Notes: generated by a model not told the origin, from the sequence alone. A DNA stretch of 64,000 bases from an uncultured Pseudomonadales bacterium (GCA_943787425.1 CALSMJ010000001.1:1353271-1417270); one strand, 5' to 3'. Counted from the first letter of the stretch, positions 10,552 to 19,313 are shown. Numbers and translations are program-made.

Positions 10552-10965
10552 TTATTGACCGAGGGTCAGTGTCCGCATCAGCAGTTGCTTTGCGGTATTC
10601 ATCATTTCCACATTGGTCTGGTAAGACCGCGTGGCTTGCATCATATTGGCCATTTCCTGCACCGAGTTGACATTGGACATGTAGACAAAGCCCTCCTCGT
10701 CGGCCAACGGATTGCCAGGCTCATAGGAGCTTCTCGCAGCGCGGGTATCTTCAACGGTCCCTTCGAGCTTCACGCCCATGCCGGTGCCGTCGCCCTGCTC
10801 CGCCTGCAGCACCGAGCGGAACAGCGGGTACTGCCCCTTGTAGGCAGTTTCCGGCTCACCCGACTGGACTTCGGCGTTAGCCAAATTTTCAGCGATGAGG
10901 TTGAGTCGACCCGATTGCGCTGTCAGCGCCGAGTGACTGACCCCAAAAACATTCATTAAACTCAT
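10552..10965 (-). CDS. flgC: flagellar proximal rod protein FlgC
   Basis: Proximal rod subunit, 137 residues, standard length. N-terminal MSLMNVFGVSHSALTAQSGR then LNLIAENLANAEVQSG, central VYMSNVNSVQEMANMMQATR, and C-terminal YQTNVEMMNTAKQLLMRTLT. Only 2 nt separate it from flgB, so the two are almost certainly coupled. Confidence 0.97.
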   Translation of the reverse strand: MSLMNVFGVSHSALTAQSGRLNLIAENLANAEVQSGEPETAYKGQYPLFRSVLQAEQGDGTGMGVKLEGTVEDTRAARSSYEPGNPLADEEGFVYMSNVNSVQEMANMMQATRSYQTNVEMMNTAKQLLMRTLTLGQ

Positions 10966-10967
10966 GA

Positions 10968-11357
10968 TTACTCTCCTTTCAGCGCCAGTTTCATGCCCCG
11001 AATCTTGGAACTCAGAAACTGAATGCTGGCTTGATACTGAATTGCGTTTTTGGTGAAAGCCGCTTGCTCTGCCTCACCCTCGACCGTATTACCGTTTTCT
11101 TTGAAGCTCTGAGGCACTCGATATAAAATCTGCGAGTTCATGCTCGTATCCATGCCCAGATGCTTTGAATTAGTGATGTTTAGACCGCTCGTACTGCCGC
11201 TCATGCGGCGTTCGAACTCGGTTTTAAAATCGATGTCCCGGGCCTTAAACCCTGGCGTATCAGAGTTCGCCACGTTGCCCGCGAGCAGTTCCGCGCGGCC
11301 TGATTGCATCTTCAGCGCGGTCGTGTGGCCATTGAGTACATTGTCAATCCAATTCAC
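10968..11357 (-). CDS. flgB: flagellar proximal rod protein FlgB
   Basis: Proximal rod subunit and first gene of the operon. I choose the GTG at 11357 (VNWIDNVLNGHTTALKMQSG, 129 residues), which aligns with the normal FlgB N-terminus and has a GAGGGG ribosome site 6-7 nt upstream. A longer reading from an ATG at 11408 adds 17 residues, but that ATG lies inside the sigma-54 element at 11415-11401 and would be upstream of the predicted transcript start. Motifs: LLAGNVANSDTPGFKARDID and the C-terminal YQASIQFLSSKIRGMKLAL. Confidence 0.95.
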   Translation of the reverse strand: MNWIDNVLNGHTTALKMQSGRAELLAGNVANSDTPGFKARDIDFKTEFERRMSGSTSGLNITNSKHLGMDTSMNSQILYRVPQSFKENGNTVEGEAEQAAFTKNAIQYQASIQFLSSKIRGMKLALKGE

Positions 11358-11400
11358 TGTGAACCCCTCTCGGGCTTTGTGTTCGTTGCCTATCTCTATC

Positions 11401-11415
11401 GCAACCACCGTGCCA
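11401..11415 (-). promoter_or_regulatory. sigma-54 (-24/-12) promoter of the flgB operon
   Basis: On the minus strand TGGCAC (11415-11410), 5 nt, TTGC (11404-11401): a full match to the TGGCAC-N5-TTGC consensus. Transcription would begin about 12 nt further, near 11390, leaving a leader of about 33 nt before the GTG of flgB. This agrees with class II flagellar operons being RpoN-dependent in many gammaproteobacteria. Confidence 0.85.
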
Positions 11416-11651
11416 GAATTTTTTATTCAATTAAAACAATCACTTAATGATATTACAGCGCTGCGGCAATAAGCCTTAAGGCAATTCTTGCCGGTTTTTC
11501 CAGGGCATTTGCCGGGAACCGTCAAAAATTTGGTGTTAGAATAATCGAGCGCTAGGACCTGCAGATTGACGCGGCAATGCAGCGCAGCAACCCCCCTTCT
11601 TACTGCGTTCAAAACCGGCATTCTGCAGATACAACAGCCCCTGATCCGAAA

Positions 11652-11670
11652 GCGATCTGAGTCAGATCGC
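11652..11670. repeat. 19-bp perfect palindrome
   Basis: Arms GCGATCTGA (11652-11660) and TCAGATCGC (11662-11670) around a single G. There is no T-run, so it looks more like a protein-binding site than a terminator. It lies between the divergently transcribed flgB and flgA units. Confidence 0.5.
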
Positions 11671-11970
11671 CAAGCGCCAAGGACCATTACGTATCAGACG
11701 CGGCGAGTGCCTCAACAAGATCTCTGGGCGCACCAGTCTGACGGGCATCGAACCGACGGGTCAGAGCATGAGTTCGCCTTCTAAAGGGACGCTTGCAGGA
11801 CCGTTTTTACATTTCAAACAGCACCGGATGCCGACGAACTAAGCGTCAGGCAGTTCCGGTGATAACAACTTGAGATTTGAGATTCAGAGCCGGGATTTAG
11901 GCGTTGCCGTTTCGCTAAACAGGGACCCGCGAGGCTTACGCTGAATCGAACCACGCCGCTACCTTTCAGC

Positions 11971-12012
11971 CTTCGCCCTGAACCCTTCGCCCTGAACCCC
12001 TCGCCCTGAACC
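11971..12012. repeat. 14-bp tandem repeat, three copies
   Basis: Two identical units CTTCGCCCTGAACC (11971-11984, 11985-11998) and a third with one change (CCTCGCCCTGAACC, 11999-12012). A degenerate tail of CTTCACC/TTTCACC follows to about 12031. Non-coding as far as I can see. Confidence 0.8.
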
Positions 12013-12546
12013 CTTCACCTTTCACCTTTCACGCGCCGGGCTTTCGTTGGCGCCGGTTAACAGTGGCTTCATTGCAGCGGGCGCAATGTTTAATTTTGTC
12101 CACCTTGATCGACATCGTCGCCAAGCTGGATTTCGCGGTTGCGAGTAGCACTTCAAACCTGCACCAGGGCCTTGATGCTTGGATTCGGCGGCCGGGACCT
12201 TGTTTTGACTGAATGTTAGCCACCAACATCCGGGCGACTCGATCAAACGCCGACACCGCATCGAGCAATCGATCAAAAGTGTTCCAAAATTAAACCAGAC
12301 CAATCGTTGCGCCTGTTCTCGGGGTCGCGCGCTGAGCGCTCGCACCCTTTTATGACCCTAAACGCCGATCCCTGGCCGAGCACAGCGGCGCTTGAAGCGT
12401 TTTACTACAGCATTGGGCTGACGGCCTTCGCTGAAATCAAGAGATTGGCATGCTAATTGTATTGGTATTGATCAGTTTGCTCAGTCTTATCAGAGGTGAT
12501 CTCGAGCAAAACCAATAAATATGTTTTATTTCAATAGGTTAATGAC

Positions 12547-13311
12547 ATGAAGACGAACAACTCAGGTCCAAAACAGAAAATGACTCGTTCAGGCTTCGTC
12601 AAAAAATTGGCGAATTACGTGGTTTTAGCCACTGCCGGGACAATCTTAGCGACGGGTCATGCCAATCGCACCGGTTTCGAAACGCGTGATGCGATTTTTG
12701 CCGCCGCCAAAGCCGGGGTAATGCAGATCCCTGAAATTAGTGCGCTGTCAAATCCGCAGATTACCGGCACTCAGCTCGATAACCGAGTGCGTCTAGCCGC
12801 TTGTCCAGAACCTTTAATTGCAGAACCTGCAAATCGCTCGTTTCGAGGCGGCCGACTGACCATGAAAGTCTCATGTGAAACCCAAATCTCTTGGTCGATC
12901 TACGTGCCGGTGACGGTGATCTCGGATATTACGGTGGTGAGAGTCAACAGAAGCCTTGCGCGAGGCAGCATCCTCAATGAGCGAGACCTGCAGGAATTGT
13001 TGGTGCAACGCGCCCCCAGCCACATGCCAATCATTAATCACATTGAAGAAGCGGTTGGTACGGCTTTGAAGCGGCCGCTAAGCGAGGGGACCGAGCTTCA
13101 ACACAGTATGCTGGAGGCCCCAGTCATCATTAAGCGCGGCGAACAAACGGTCATCGAGGCAGGAAATGACCAGTTTATGGTTCGAATGACCGGTAAAGCG
13201 CTGCAGGATGGCGCCGTTGGCGAGCAGATTCGGGTGCAGAATATTGCCTCAAAACGCACCATTCAGGGCGAAGTTCAGGCAAATGGCAGTGTTGCCGTCT
13301 TGCAATGGTAA
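12547..13311 (+). CDS. flgA: flagella basal-body P-ring formation protein FlgA
   Basis: Periplasmic chaperone for P-ring (FlgI) assembly, 254 residues. A basic N-terminus and hydrophobic segment (YVVLATAGTILATGHA, about 24-39) form the export signal; an internal ATG at 12580 is an alternative start giving a more compact signal. The C-terminal SAF domain is clear: VVRVNRSLARGSILNERDLQ (about 128-147) and the terminal VIIKRGEQTVIEAGN plus GEQIRVQNIASKRTIQGEVQ. It is divergent from flgB and followed after 86 nt by flgM with its own promoter. A weak sigma-54-like site lies 87 nt upstream. Confidence 0.95.
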   Translation: MKTNNSGPKQKMTRSGFVKKLANYVVLATAGTILATGHANRTGFETRDAIFAAAKAGVMQIPEISALSNPQITGTQLDNRVRLAACPEPLIAEPANRSFRGGRLTMKVSCETQISWSIYVPVTVISDITVVRVNRSLARGSILNERDLQELLVQRAPSHMPIINHIEEAVGTALKRPLSEGTELQHSMLEAPVIIKRGEQTVIEAGNDQFMVRMTGKALQDGAVGEQIRVQNIASKRTIQGEVQANGSVAVLQW

Positions 13312-13318
13312 AAAAAAC

Positions 13319-13345
13319 TAAAGTTTTATGAAATAATGTCGATAA
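13319..13345 (+). promoter_or_regulatory. sigma-28 (FliA) promoter for flgM-flgN
   Basis: TAAA (13319-13322), exactly 15 nt, GTCGATAA (13338-13345): one mismatch from TAAA-N15-GCCGATAA. It starts 7 nt after the flgA stop and ends 52 nt before the flgM ATG, so FlgM, the anti-sigma-28 factor, appears to be made from a promoter used by the sigma factor it inhibits, the usual feedback loop. Confidence 0.85.
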
Positions 13346-13397
13346 CAACGGTACGCCTAGAAATTTTCTGGCGGCATAACGATAGGAATGACTTGAA

Positions 13398-13691
13398 ATG
13401 GCCATAGAAATTAAGCCAACTCAAACTGGGGTCACCCAGTCTCTGATGCAGAAGCCCTTGAAGGCTGAAGCAGCAGCGGATGCAACCGATCGTGCTACGA
13501 GGACCGATACGGTCACCGTAACCAATGCTGCTGAGGATTTAATCGAAATGGAAAAGAAACTATCGAACCTATCCGGCTCCGATGAAGCACGTGTGGCTTC
13601 GATCAAGGCGCAGGTCCAAAACGGTTCTTTCCAAATCGATGTGGCAAAGATTGCAGAGAAACTGATCCAGCAGGAACAGGAACTGCTTTAG
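13398..13691 (+). CDS. flgM: anti-sigma-28 factor FlgM
   Basis: Binds FliA until the hook is finished and is then secreted, releasing late flagellar genes. The 97 residues fit the family: disordered, charged N-terminus (MAIEIKPTQTG) and the C-terminal sigma-binding helices (AAEDLIEMEKKLSNLSGSDE, ARVASIKAQVQNGSFQIDVA, KIAEKLIQQE). Followed 37 nt later by flgN, with an AGGAG-type site before the latter. Confidence 0.95.
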   Translation: MAIEIKPTQTGVTQSLMQKPLKAEAAADATDRATRTDTVTVTNAAEDLIEMEKKLSNLSGSDEARVASIKAQVQNGSFQIDVAKIAEKLIQQEQELL

Positions 13692-13728
13692 TACCGAGTA
13701 TCGGCGCCCCTAACCTCAGGAGTGCCTT

Positions 13729-14220
13729 ATGAATCAATTTGAACCCCATCAGTTTCGAACTGCGCTGGCCAATTTGCTGGCTGCGCAACAATCCTTGCTG
13801 GCAACGCTCGACGCGCGCATTCAAGATGAACGTGCAGCCTTAAATAATCGTCAGAGTGAAATGCTGTTTAAGCTTGCGAACGAAAAACAAACGCTGATGG
13901 CCGATCTAGAAAAATATCTCCAGCAGAGTAAAACAGTTGTGGCGCATTTGAGGAAAGAAATGCCCGAGGCAAGCACGCGAGAAATCTTCGAGTGGTGTGA
14001 CCCCTCTGGCGCGCTTGATCAACTGCGTCTAGAAGTGATGACGCTCACCGATGCCTGCCTGAGCCATAATCAGCATAACGGCATTCAGGTTCGCAGGCAG
14101 GCGCACCAAGTGCACCGGGCGCTGGCCACCCTCCGCGGCGAGGACACGTCAATGACCGGTTACGGCGCTAAGGGCGAAAACTTTCAAGGTCATCAAGCTC
14201 GCAGCCTCGGCAAAGCCTAA
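13729..14220 (+). CDS. flgN: flagellar export chaperone FlgN
   Basis: Cytoplasmic chaperone for FlgK and FlgL. The 163-residue protein is mostly helical (LANLLAAQQSLLATLDARIQ and LANEKQTLMADLEKYLQQ) as in FlgN, with a polar tail. Assignment rests on helical pattern, size and its place directly after flgM with a good ribosome site (CAGGAGTGCCTT before the ATG). The sequence itself is weakly conserved in this family. Confidence 0.85.
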   Translation: MNQFEPHQFRTALANLLAAQQSLLATLDARIQDERAALNNRQSEMLFKLANEKQTLMADLEKYLQQSKTVVAHLRKEMPEASTREIFEWCDPSGALDQLRLEVMTLTDACLSHNQHNGIQVRRQAHQVHRALATLRGEDTSMTGYGAKGENFQGHQARSLGKA

Positions 14221-14262
14221 GGGGTTCAACCCGATTTGAAAGCAGCCAGGTTCTGCAGCGCC

Positions 14263-14289
14263 AACCGTCAAAGTTTGGACCTGACGGTT
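14263..14289 (+). terminator. possible stem-loop terminator after flgN
   Basis: Perfect 8-bp arms AACCGTCA (14263-14270) and TGACGGTT (14282-14289) with an 11-nt loop, 43 nt after the flgN stop. No T-run follows, so termination efficiency is doubtful. It lies between convergent flgN and the M20 gene. Confidence 0.4.
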
Positions 14290-14396
14290 CGTGCCTGGCG
14301 GCAAGGTGCTGCCTAAGCACGCCGTTAGGGCCGTTGTAGGCACCTGGGTCAATCGGGACTCGGTCCAGCAGATCTACCCATCAATATAAGTAAGTA

Positions 14397-15686
14397 CTAA
14401 CTTACTGACTCCAAGCCACACCAATTTGCGGTAAATAACGCCAGCGTTTTAGTAATTCGCCGGATCGATTCGATGCTCACTCGCTCATTAAAACCATGAA
14501 TATTATCGGAGTGCGGTCCATAGACAAGGCAGGGTGTGTCGGCGTAAAGCGCAAACACCCGCGCATCCAGATAGGCCAGCGACGTAATTTCAGGCAAAGC
14601 CGTTTGCATCACCGACTCGTGCACCGTCGCCAATAACGCCTCGGCGTCACTACCCGGCGCAAGCTCATACCCCTCCGTCAGGAAACCATTAAATTCAACC
14701 TCCGGCGGATTGTTCGACAGGAAGGGATGCTGGCCCGCTGCGCGCTGCAGAAAATCCTCGACGGCCCGTGCTTGCGCTTTGGCGTCCTCACCCGGATAGA
14801 TGCCCGTTCTCACATCAAAAGTGCACCAAGCCGGGACCGAGCTCGCCCAGTCCCCGCCTTCAATTTTACCGACATTGACGTTGATCGGCTTTTCAAACTC
14901 GGCAAATTGCGGGAACTCTGATTTCTTGGCGTTGCGTTCCGCCTCGAAGGCCTTCAACGCCTGCATCAAATAGGCCGCCGCATCAATCGCATTGGCGCCA
15001 CTGCTGGCCGAGGCCACGTGCACCGGGTAGCCCCGCACGTGCACCCGAAACCAGATCACACCCACATTGGCCCGAACCAAGGCCTCACCCACCGGCTCGG
15101 GAATAATCGCGGCATCCGCCTGATAACCCCGCACCAGCGCTGATAGCGCACCATTGCCCGTACACTCTTCTTCGGTCACCGATTGCACATAAACCGGCGC
15201 CGCAGGCTGGAACCCAGCGCGGGCAAGCGCATCCAGCGCGAACAGGTTCGCTGCAAGCCCGGCCTTCATATCACCGGCACCGCGACCGTAGAGCCAGTCG
15301 CCCTCCCGGTGGGGCTCAAAGGGCGGCGCATCCCACAAGCTTTTGGGCCCCGTTGGCACCACATCAACATGCCCGTTTAAAATCAAGGATCGTCCGATCT
15401 GCTGCCGAGGCCGGTGGGTCGCGACCACGTTAATGGCCTGGTCATAATTGTGCGCAATCGGGGAGAAGCCGGGATGATGGGCAATATCATCCGCCTCAAT
15501 CCGCCAGCGATCCACCGAGTAACCCCGCTCGCGATAGGCTTCAAACAGGAAATCTTGACAGGTGCCTTCTTGCCCTCGGGTCGAAGGGAAGCGAACCAAG
15601 GCTTCGGTGAATTGCAATTGGGCTTCGAAGGCTGCATCGACGGACTGCAGGATGGTGTCGCGTCGCGCGCTGGTTAACATTGGCAT
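14397..15686 (-). CDS. M20 family ArgE/DapE-type deacylase
   Basis: Zinc-dependent amidohydrolase, 429 residues, of the ArgE/DapE/ACY1 family. Metal-binding motifs: NGHVDVVPTG (first His and Asp), GRGAGDMKAGL (bridging Asp), TEEECTGNG (catalytic Glu pair), IIPEPVGEA and, near the C-terminus, YGPHSDNIHGFNERV (last His). The length and GRGAGDMKAG motif match ArgE/DapE-family members not assigned to arginine or lysine synthesis. The substrate is unknown. It is 23 nt downstream of the DUF481-like gene on the same strand, so they may be co-transcribed. Confidence 0.9.
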   Translation of the reverse strand: MPMLTSARRDTILQSVDAAFEAQLQFTEALVRFPSTRGQEGTCQDFLFEAYRERGYSVDRWRIEADDIAHHPGFSPIAHNYDQAINVVATHRPRQQIGRSLILNGHVDVVPTGPKSLWDAPPFEPHREGDWLYGRGAGDMKAGLAANLFALDALARAGFQPAAPVYVQSVTEEECTGNGALSALVRGYQADAAIIPEPVGEALVRANVGVIWFRVHVRGYPVHVASASSGANAIDAAAYLMQALKAFEAERNAKKSEFPQFAEFEKPINVNVGKIEGGDWASSVPAWCTFDVRTGIYPGEDAKAQARAVEDFLQRAAGQHPFLSNNPPEVEFNGFLTEGYELAPGSDAEALLATVHESVMQTALPEITSLAYLDARVFALYADTPCLVYGPHSDNIHGFNERVSIESIRRITKTLALFTANWCGLESVS

Positions 15687-15709
15687 AACTGCACCCCCCG
15701 ATATCGAGA

Positions 15710-16510
15710 CTATTTTTTGAATTTATAGGTGATACCAGACGAATACCGCAAATTTTGCGCATCAACGCCCGATAGCGGATTGCTGTCGTCATCAAAGGCA
15801 ACCGTTAAGTCCATCGAAAAAGCCTGCGTTAACTGAGTTTCGAATTTAATCATCGCAATGCTTCTCAAATCACTTGGATCAGAAAATTTCGGCTGGGCAT
15901 AGGCCGACAGACTCAGCGTCGTTTGATTCGTGAAGTTCAATGGGATCTCTGCCGTGACATAAACATTGGCTCGGTAATTCGTCTCAGCGCGAACCAAATC
16001 CACAAACCGCTCGCGCTCCGCAAAACCGCCGAGGCCTAGTAGCACTCTTGTCTGAGATGAGCTACGAGTTTCAAATCGGTAGCCCACACCCATCAAGTGC
16101 CGGGCATCGAGTTTTTGAAATCGATCCTGCTGGGTCTGCACAAAACCCTCAACACCAGACCGACCGGTGAGCGCCCTGACGTATCGGGCATGCAGAAAGC
16201 GATTATCCGCAGTGTCTGCCCCGCCCGAGTCTGCTTTGGCATAGCTACCGATTAACAAGATTGTTTGATTTTCGCGACGCCACAGTTGGTGCCCTTCCAC
16301 TGAAAAGGACTGCCGCGAATCATTGCCGCTGGCACCACTAAAATCCACTGAGATGACGCTCAGCGTGGCAGCCTCGGGCGCCGCATAGTATTCATCATGA
16401 ACATCGACAATGCCAAGCGCGGTGAGCGGCAAAGCCGACAAACAAAACAACAGGTACTTCGCAGACACTTTGGATCGCAAGCTATGGCTTACTGAGAGCA
16501 TAAGAATCAT
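15710..16510 (-). CDS. DUF481-like outer-membrane beta-barrel protein
   Basis: Start chosen at ATG 16510; GTG 16519 and ATG 16501 are alternatives. The N-terminus is a signal peptide (KYLLFCLSALPLTALG), then repeated amphipathic strands typical of the DUF481 (salt-stress-induced YdiY-like) family: VDFSGASGNDSRQSFSVEGH, HLMGVGYRFETRSSSQTRVL, LRYSSGITYKFKK at the end. A terminal aromatic-basic strand fits outer-membrane insertion. Function unknown. Divergent from the MFS gene at 16633, sharing a 122-nt intergenic region. Confidence 0.78.
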   Translation of the reverse strand: MILMLSVSHSLRSKVSAKYLLFCLSALPLTALGIVDVHDEYYAAPEAATLSVISVDFSGASGNDSRQSFSVEGHQLWRRENQTILLIGSYAKADSGGADTADNRFLHARYVRALTGRSGVEGFVQTQQDRFQKLDARHLMGVGYRFETRSSSQTRVLLGLGGFAERERFVDLVRAETNYRANVYVTAEIPLNFTNQTTLSLSAYAQPKFSDPSDLRSIAMIKFETQLTQAFSMDLTVAFDDDSNPLSGVDAQNLRYSSGITYKFKK

Positions 16511-16632
16511 TGTGGGCACTCAAACCGGTTCGCCGCATTTTGACGGGATGCGCTGCCAGACGCAAACAATGCCCGCATACCCAGGCTCAGTAAAAGCACG
16601 TATGATGCGAGCACCCTTCGCTCGAGCCAAGC

Positions 16633-18054
16633 ATGTCAAAGCCCTCGCCAAATCAAGTCGATTTTTCAACCAAGCTGTATTACGGCTTTGGCGCTGTTGC
16701 CAATGGCGCGACCGCAAATGGGTTTAACTATCTGCTTTTGTTTTACTACAGCCAAGTCATCGGGCTTCGGGCCGATCTGGTCTCGCTCGGCATTCTGATT
16801 GCGCTCGTGTTCGACGCGGTCTCAGACCCCATGGTTGGCTATATCTCGGATAACTTTCAGTCACGCTTAGGCCGCAGACACCCGTTTATGTATGGCGCAG
16901 GCCTGCCGGTTGCCGCGGCCTACTTTTTTCTGTGGTCACCACCGGATCTGCCAGAAACCCAACTGTTTTTGTATTTCGTTGGCATGAGCGTGCTCATCCG
17001 AACGCTGATTACCTTTTATGAAATCCCCGCGACGGCCCTGGTGGCCGAGCTTACAGACAACTATGACGAACGCACCAAGCTCATGAGTTTTCGATACTTC
17101 TTTGCTTGGTGGGGTGGCCTCACCATGGCGGTGTTGAACTACTTGGTCTTTTTGCCAGAAGAAAAAGGCGGATTGGAATACGTTCAAGGCTGGCAAAACT
17201 ACGGCCTCACCGCCTCGATCATTATTTTTATCTCGATCTTCGCGTCGGCTGCGGGCACCCATCGGCATATCCCCAATTTAAAGCAGCCGCCGCCCAAAAC
17301 CACATTCAGTCTTCAAAAAACACTTGGTGAACTCCAAGAAACGCTTTCGAACCGCTCCTTTTTTGCGCTGTTTATCTCCGCCTTATTTATGGCAGTGGCA
17401 TCCGGCGTCTCTACTTCCCTCAGCATCTATTTTTCGCGTCATTTTTGGGAGCTCACGAGCAGCCAAATTGGCTACATGAACCTACCCTACTTTTTGTCCG
17501 CGCTCATCGCGCTGGGTGTTGCGCCTTGGATCTCAACCAAACTCGGTAAAAAGCGCGGCGGCATGCTCACCCTTGGCATTTCCTTCGGTATGGCGCCCAT
17601 GCCCTATATCCTCAGGCTGCTAGGCTGGTTTCCAGAAAATGGCACCGACGCCTTGTTCTGGACGCTCGTGGTCTTTAATGCCCTTGAGGTCACGCTGATC
17701 ATTATTGCTGCGTCTTTGGTTGCCGCAATGATTGCCGATATTGTCGAGGACAGTGAGGTTAAAACCGGCCGCCGATCTGAGGGCATTTTCTTTGCGGCCA
17801 ACAGCTTTGCGCAGAAGGCCGTGAACGGCCTTGGGGTCGTCGTGGCGGGTCAGATTTTAGCCATCATCCAATTTCCAACTCAGGCAAAACCGGGCGATGT
17901 GCCGGAGAGCACCATTGCAGATCTTGCGATCTACTACATTCCAGTGATCTTTTTCTTTTACATTCTGGCGCTGGCCGTCTTGTCGTTGTACAAGATTAAT
18001 CGCGCGGGGCACGAAGCCAACCTCCGGCAGCTGGCAGATTCGCAGAACGCTTAA
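16633..18054 (+). CDS. MFS transporter of the GPH (MelB-like) sugar:cation symporter family
   Basis: Inner-membrane carrier, 473 residues, with about 12 hydrophobic segments. GPH-family marks: LYYGFGAVANGATANGFNYL at the start, VFDAVSDPMVGYISD and SRLGRRHPFMYGAGLPVA (the loop 2-3 signature RxGRRRP), RYFFAWWGGL, and GRRSEGIFFAANSFAQKAVN in the second half. The substrate is probably a glycoside, hexuronide or similar solute, but no sugar gene adjoins it. Monocistronic as far as I see. Confidence 0.88.
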   Translation: MSKPSPNQVDFSTKLYYGFGAVANGATANGFNYLLLFYYSQVIGLRADLVSLGILIALVFDAVSDPMVGYISDNFQSRLGRRHPFMYGAGLPVAAAYFFLWSPPDLPETQLFLYFVGMSVLIRTLITFYEIPATALVAELTDNYDERTKLMSFRYFFAWWGGLTMAVLNYLVFLPEEKGGLEYVQGWQNYGLTASIIIFISIFASAAGTHRHIPNLKQPPPKTTFSLQKTLGELQETLSNRSFFALFISALFMAVASGVSTSLSIYFSRHFWELTSSQIGYMNLPYFLSALIALGVAPWISTKLGKKRGGMLTLGISFGMAPMPYILRLLGWFPENGTDALFWTLVVFNALEVTLIIIAASLVAAMIADIVEDSEVKTGRRSEGIFFAANSFAQKAVNGLGVVVAGQILAIIQFPTQAKPGDVPESTIADLAIYYIPVIFFFYILALAVLSLYKINRAGHEANLRQLADSQNA

Positions 18055-18443
18055 GCGCCGCTGGCAAGGCCTGCGAGCCGGCAGCAGAAAAAGCAAAGCG
18101 TTCTGGCAAGATTTACGCTCGCAAGCGCTGGCTGCGCGACCCGTGGTTTGGCGTGCCACCGGTTGGGGCTGGGCAGGCCGCCTGGGCCCGGTTGATGCCC
18201 GGGTAACCTGCGCTGCAATGAATTGACGGCTTGCGCGCTGCGCCACAATCAGGCGGCCCCATCGCGCCGATTAAAAATTCGAAATACGCCGCCCTTGAAT
18301 TGCCTTATAATTGGCGGCAGGGCTCAGACGCGGTTTGTCGACTTGGCGCGTTCTTCAAAAGCCTGTTTATCAAAAGCCCGTCCACCCGATACGACAAAAG
18401 CCATGGCGCCCGCTTTAAACCCGCCCAACAGGAAACAAACCCG
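18055..18443. other. 389-nt stretch without a recognised gene
   Basis: Between the GPH carrier and hslO. An open frame in phase with hslO extends back to 18231, but its 71 codons do not look like Hsp33 and the hslO ribosome site lies after them. GC-rich short repeats only. Confidence 0.5.
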
Positions 18444-19313
18444 ATGCAATCTGATTCTTCCAGTCGATTTTTGATGGCGAATGCCGACATTCGGGGTTAC
18501 CTGCTACAGCTCAACGAGGCTTACGCCGACAGTCTGAAGGCAAGCCATTATCCCCTGCCCATCCGAATTTTACTGGGGGAGTTTTTAGCAGCCGCAGCCC
18601 TATTGTCGGAAACCATTAAGTTCAAGGGTCGCCTATTGCTACAGGTTAAGGGGCTCGAAAAAATCACCCTACTGGCAGCAGAGGCCACCAGCGAGCGGAG
18701 TCTGCGCTGCGTCGCCCGATTTCAAGGTTTAACCGATCGTGATGCGCCGGATTTTGAAGCGTTACTCGGCGCAGGCACGCTGGTGGTGACGATCGAGCCC
18801 GAACAGGGCGAGCGCTACCAAAGCTTGGTGCCGTTAACCGCGCCCAATCTTGCGCAATGCCTTGAGTTTTACTTCGGACAATCGGATCAGCTCGGCACTC
18901 AAGTCATGCTACATTCCGATGGTGAGACGGCAACCGGTTTCCTCCTACAGCAGTTACCCGCCCAGCTAGAAACCGATGACGCCAAACGGTCAGATCAGTG
19001 GCAGCACTTTAGTCTTCTTGCCGGAACCCTCACCCCCGCCGAGCAGATCGCGCTTTCCGAAGCCGCCCTTTTAAAGCGATTATTCGTTGACGATGTCGTC
19101 GAGCTGTTTCCTCCGAAAGCGCACCGGTTTGCTTGCACCTGCAGTCGCGAACGAATGGCAAATGCCCTGATTGCTTTGGGAGAAGCCGAGCTGCAAACCT
19201 TACTGGCCGAGCAAACCGAGCTGACCTTGAATTGCGAGTTCTGCGGCGCGCAGTACGCACTCGATGGCGAGACGATTGCCGCCGAAGCCCGAGGCGACCG
19301 ACCCGCGCACTGA
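18444..19313 (+). CDS. hslO: redox-regulated chaperone Hsp33
   Basis: Holdase activated by oxidation, cytoplasmic. Start at ATG 18444 with AGGA 9 nt upstream gives 289 residues, the family length. The N-terminal fold is clear (ADIRGYLLQLNEAYADSLKA, GEFLAAAALLSETIKFKGRL, LQVKGLEKITLLAAEAT). The C-terminal zinc/redox switch has all four cysteines, C231-x-C233 and C264-xx-C267 (FACTCSRERM, LNCEFCGAQY). Activation by disulfide formation during oxidative and heat stress is known for the family. Confidence 0.97.
   Translation: MQSDSSSRFLMANADIRGYLLQLNEAYADSLKASHYPLPIRILLGEFLAAAALLSETIKFKGRLLLQVKGLEKITLLAAEATSERSLRCVARFQGLTDRDAPDFEALLGAGTLVVTIEPEQGERYQSLVPLTAPNLAQCLEFYFGQSDQLGTQVMLHSDGETATGFLLQQLPAQLETDDAKRSDQWQHFSLLAGTLTPAEQIALSEAALLKRLFVDDVVELFPPKAHRFACTCSRERMANALIALGEAELQTLLAEQTELTLNCEFCGAQYALDGETIAAEARGDRPAH

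Larger units (their letters stand above)
11416..12546. other. 1.1-kb non-coding stretch between flgB and flgA
   Basis: No gene is recognised on either strand; short open frames exist but match nothing I know. The cheV/cheR genes often found here in other gammaproteobacteria are absent. Contents seen: a small hairpin GGCAA-TTC-TTGCC followed by GGTTTTT at 11480-11499, a 19-bp perfect palindrome at 11652-11670, a 14-bp tandem repeat at 11971-12012, and a weak -24/-12-like element before flgA (TGGCAT-N5-TTGT at 12446-12460). Confidence 0.6.

Noticed and set aside
11358..11408. Longer FlgB from ATG 11408
   Set aside because: The added 17 residues do not match FlgB and overlap the sigma-54 promoter.
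11971..12031. CRISPR-like array
   Set aside because: Units are directly adjacent with no spacers; a simple tandem repeat.
12022..12345. Two overlapping minus-strand frames between flgB and flgA
   Set aside because: No family resemblance, no ribosome site, and sequence looks non-coding.
18231..18443. N-terminal extension of Hsp33
   Set aside because: Non-conserved residues; the ATG at 18444 has its own ribosome site and gives the normal length.
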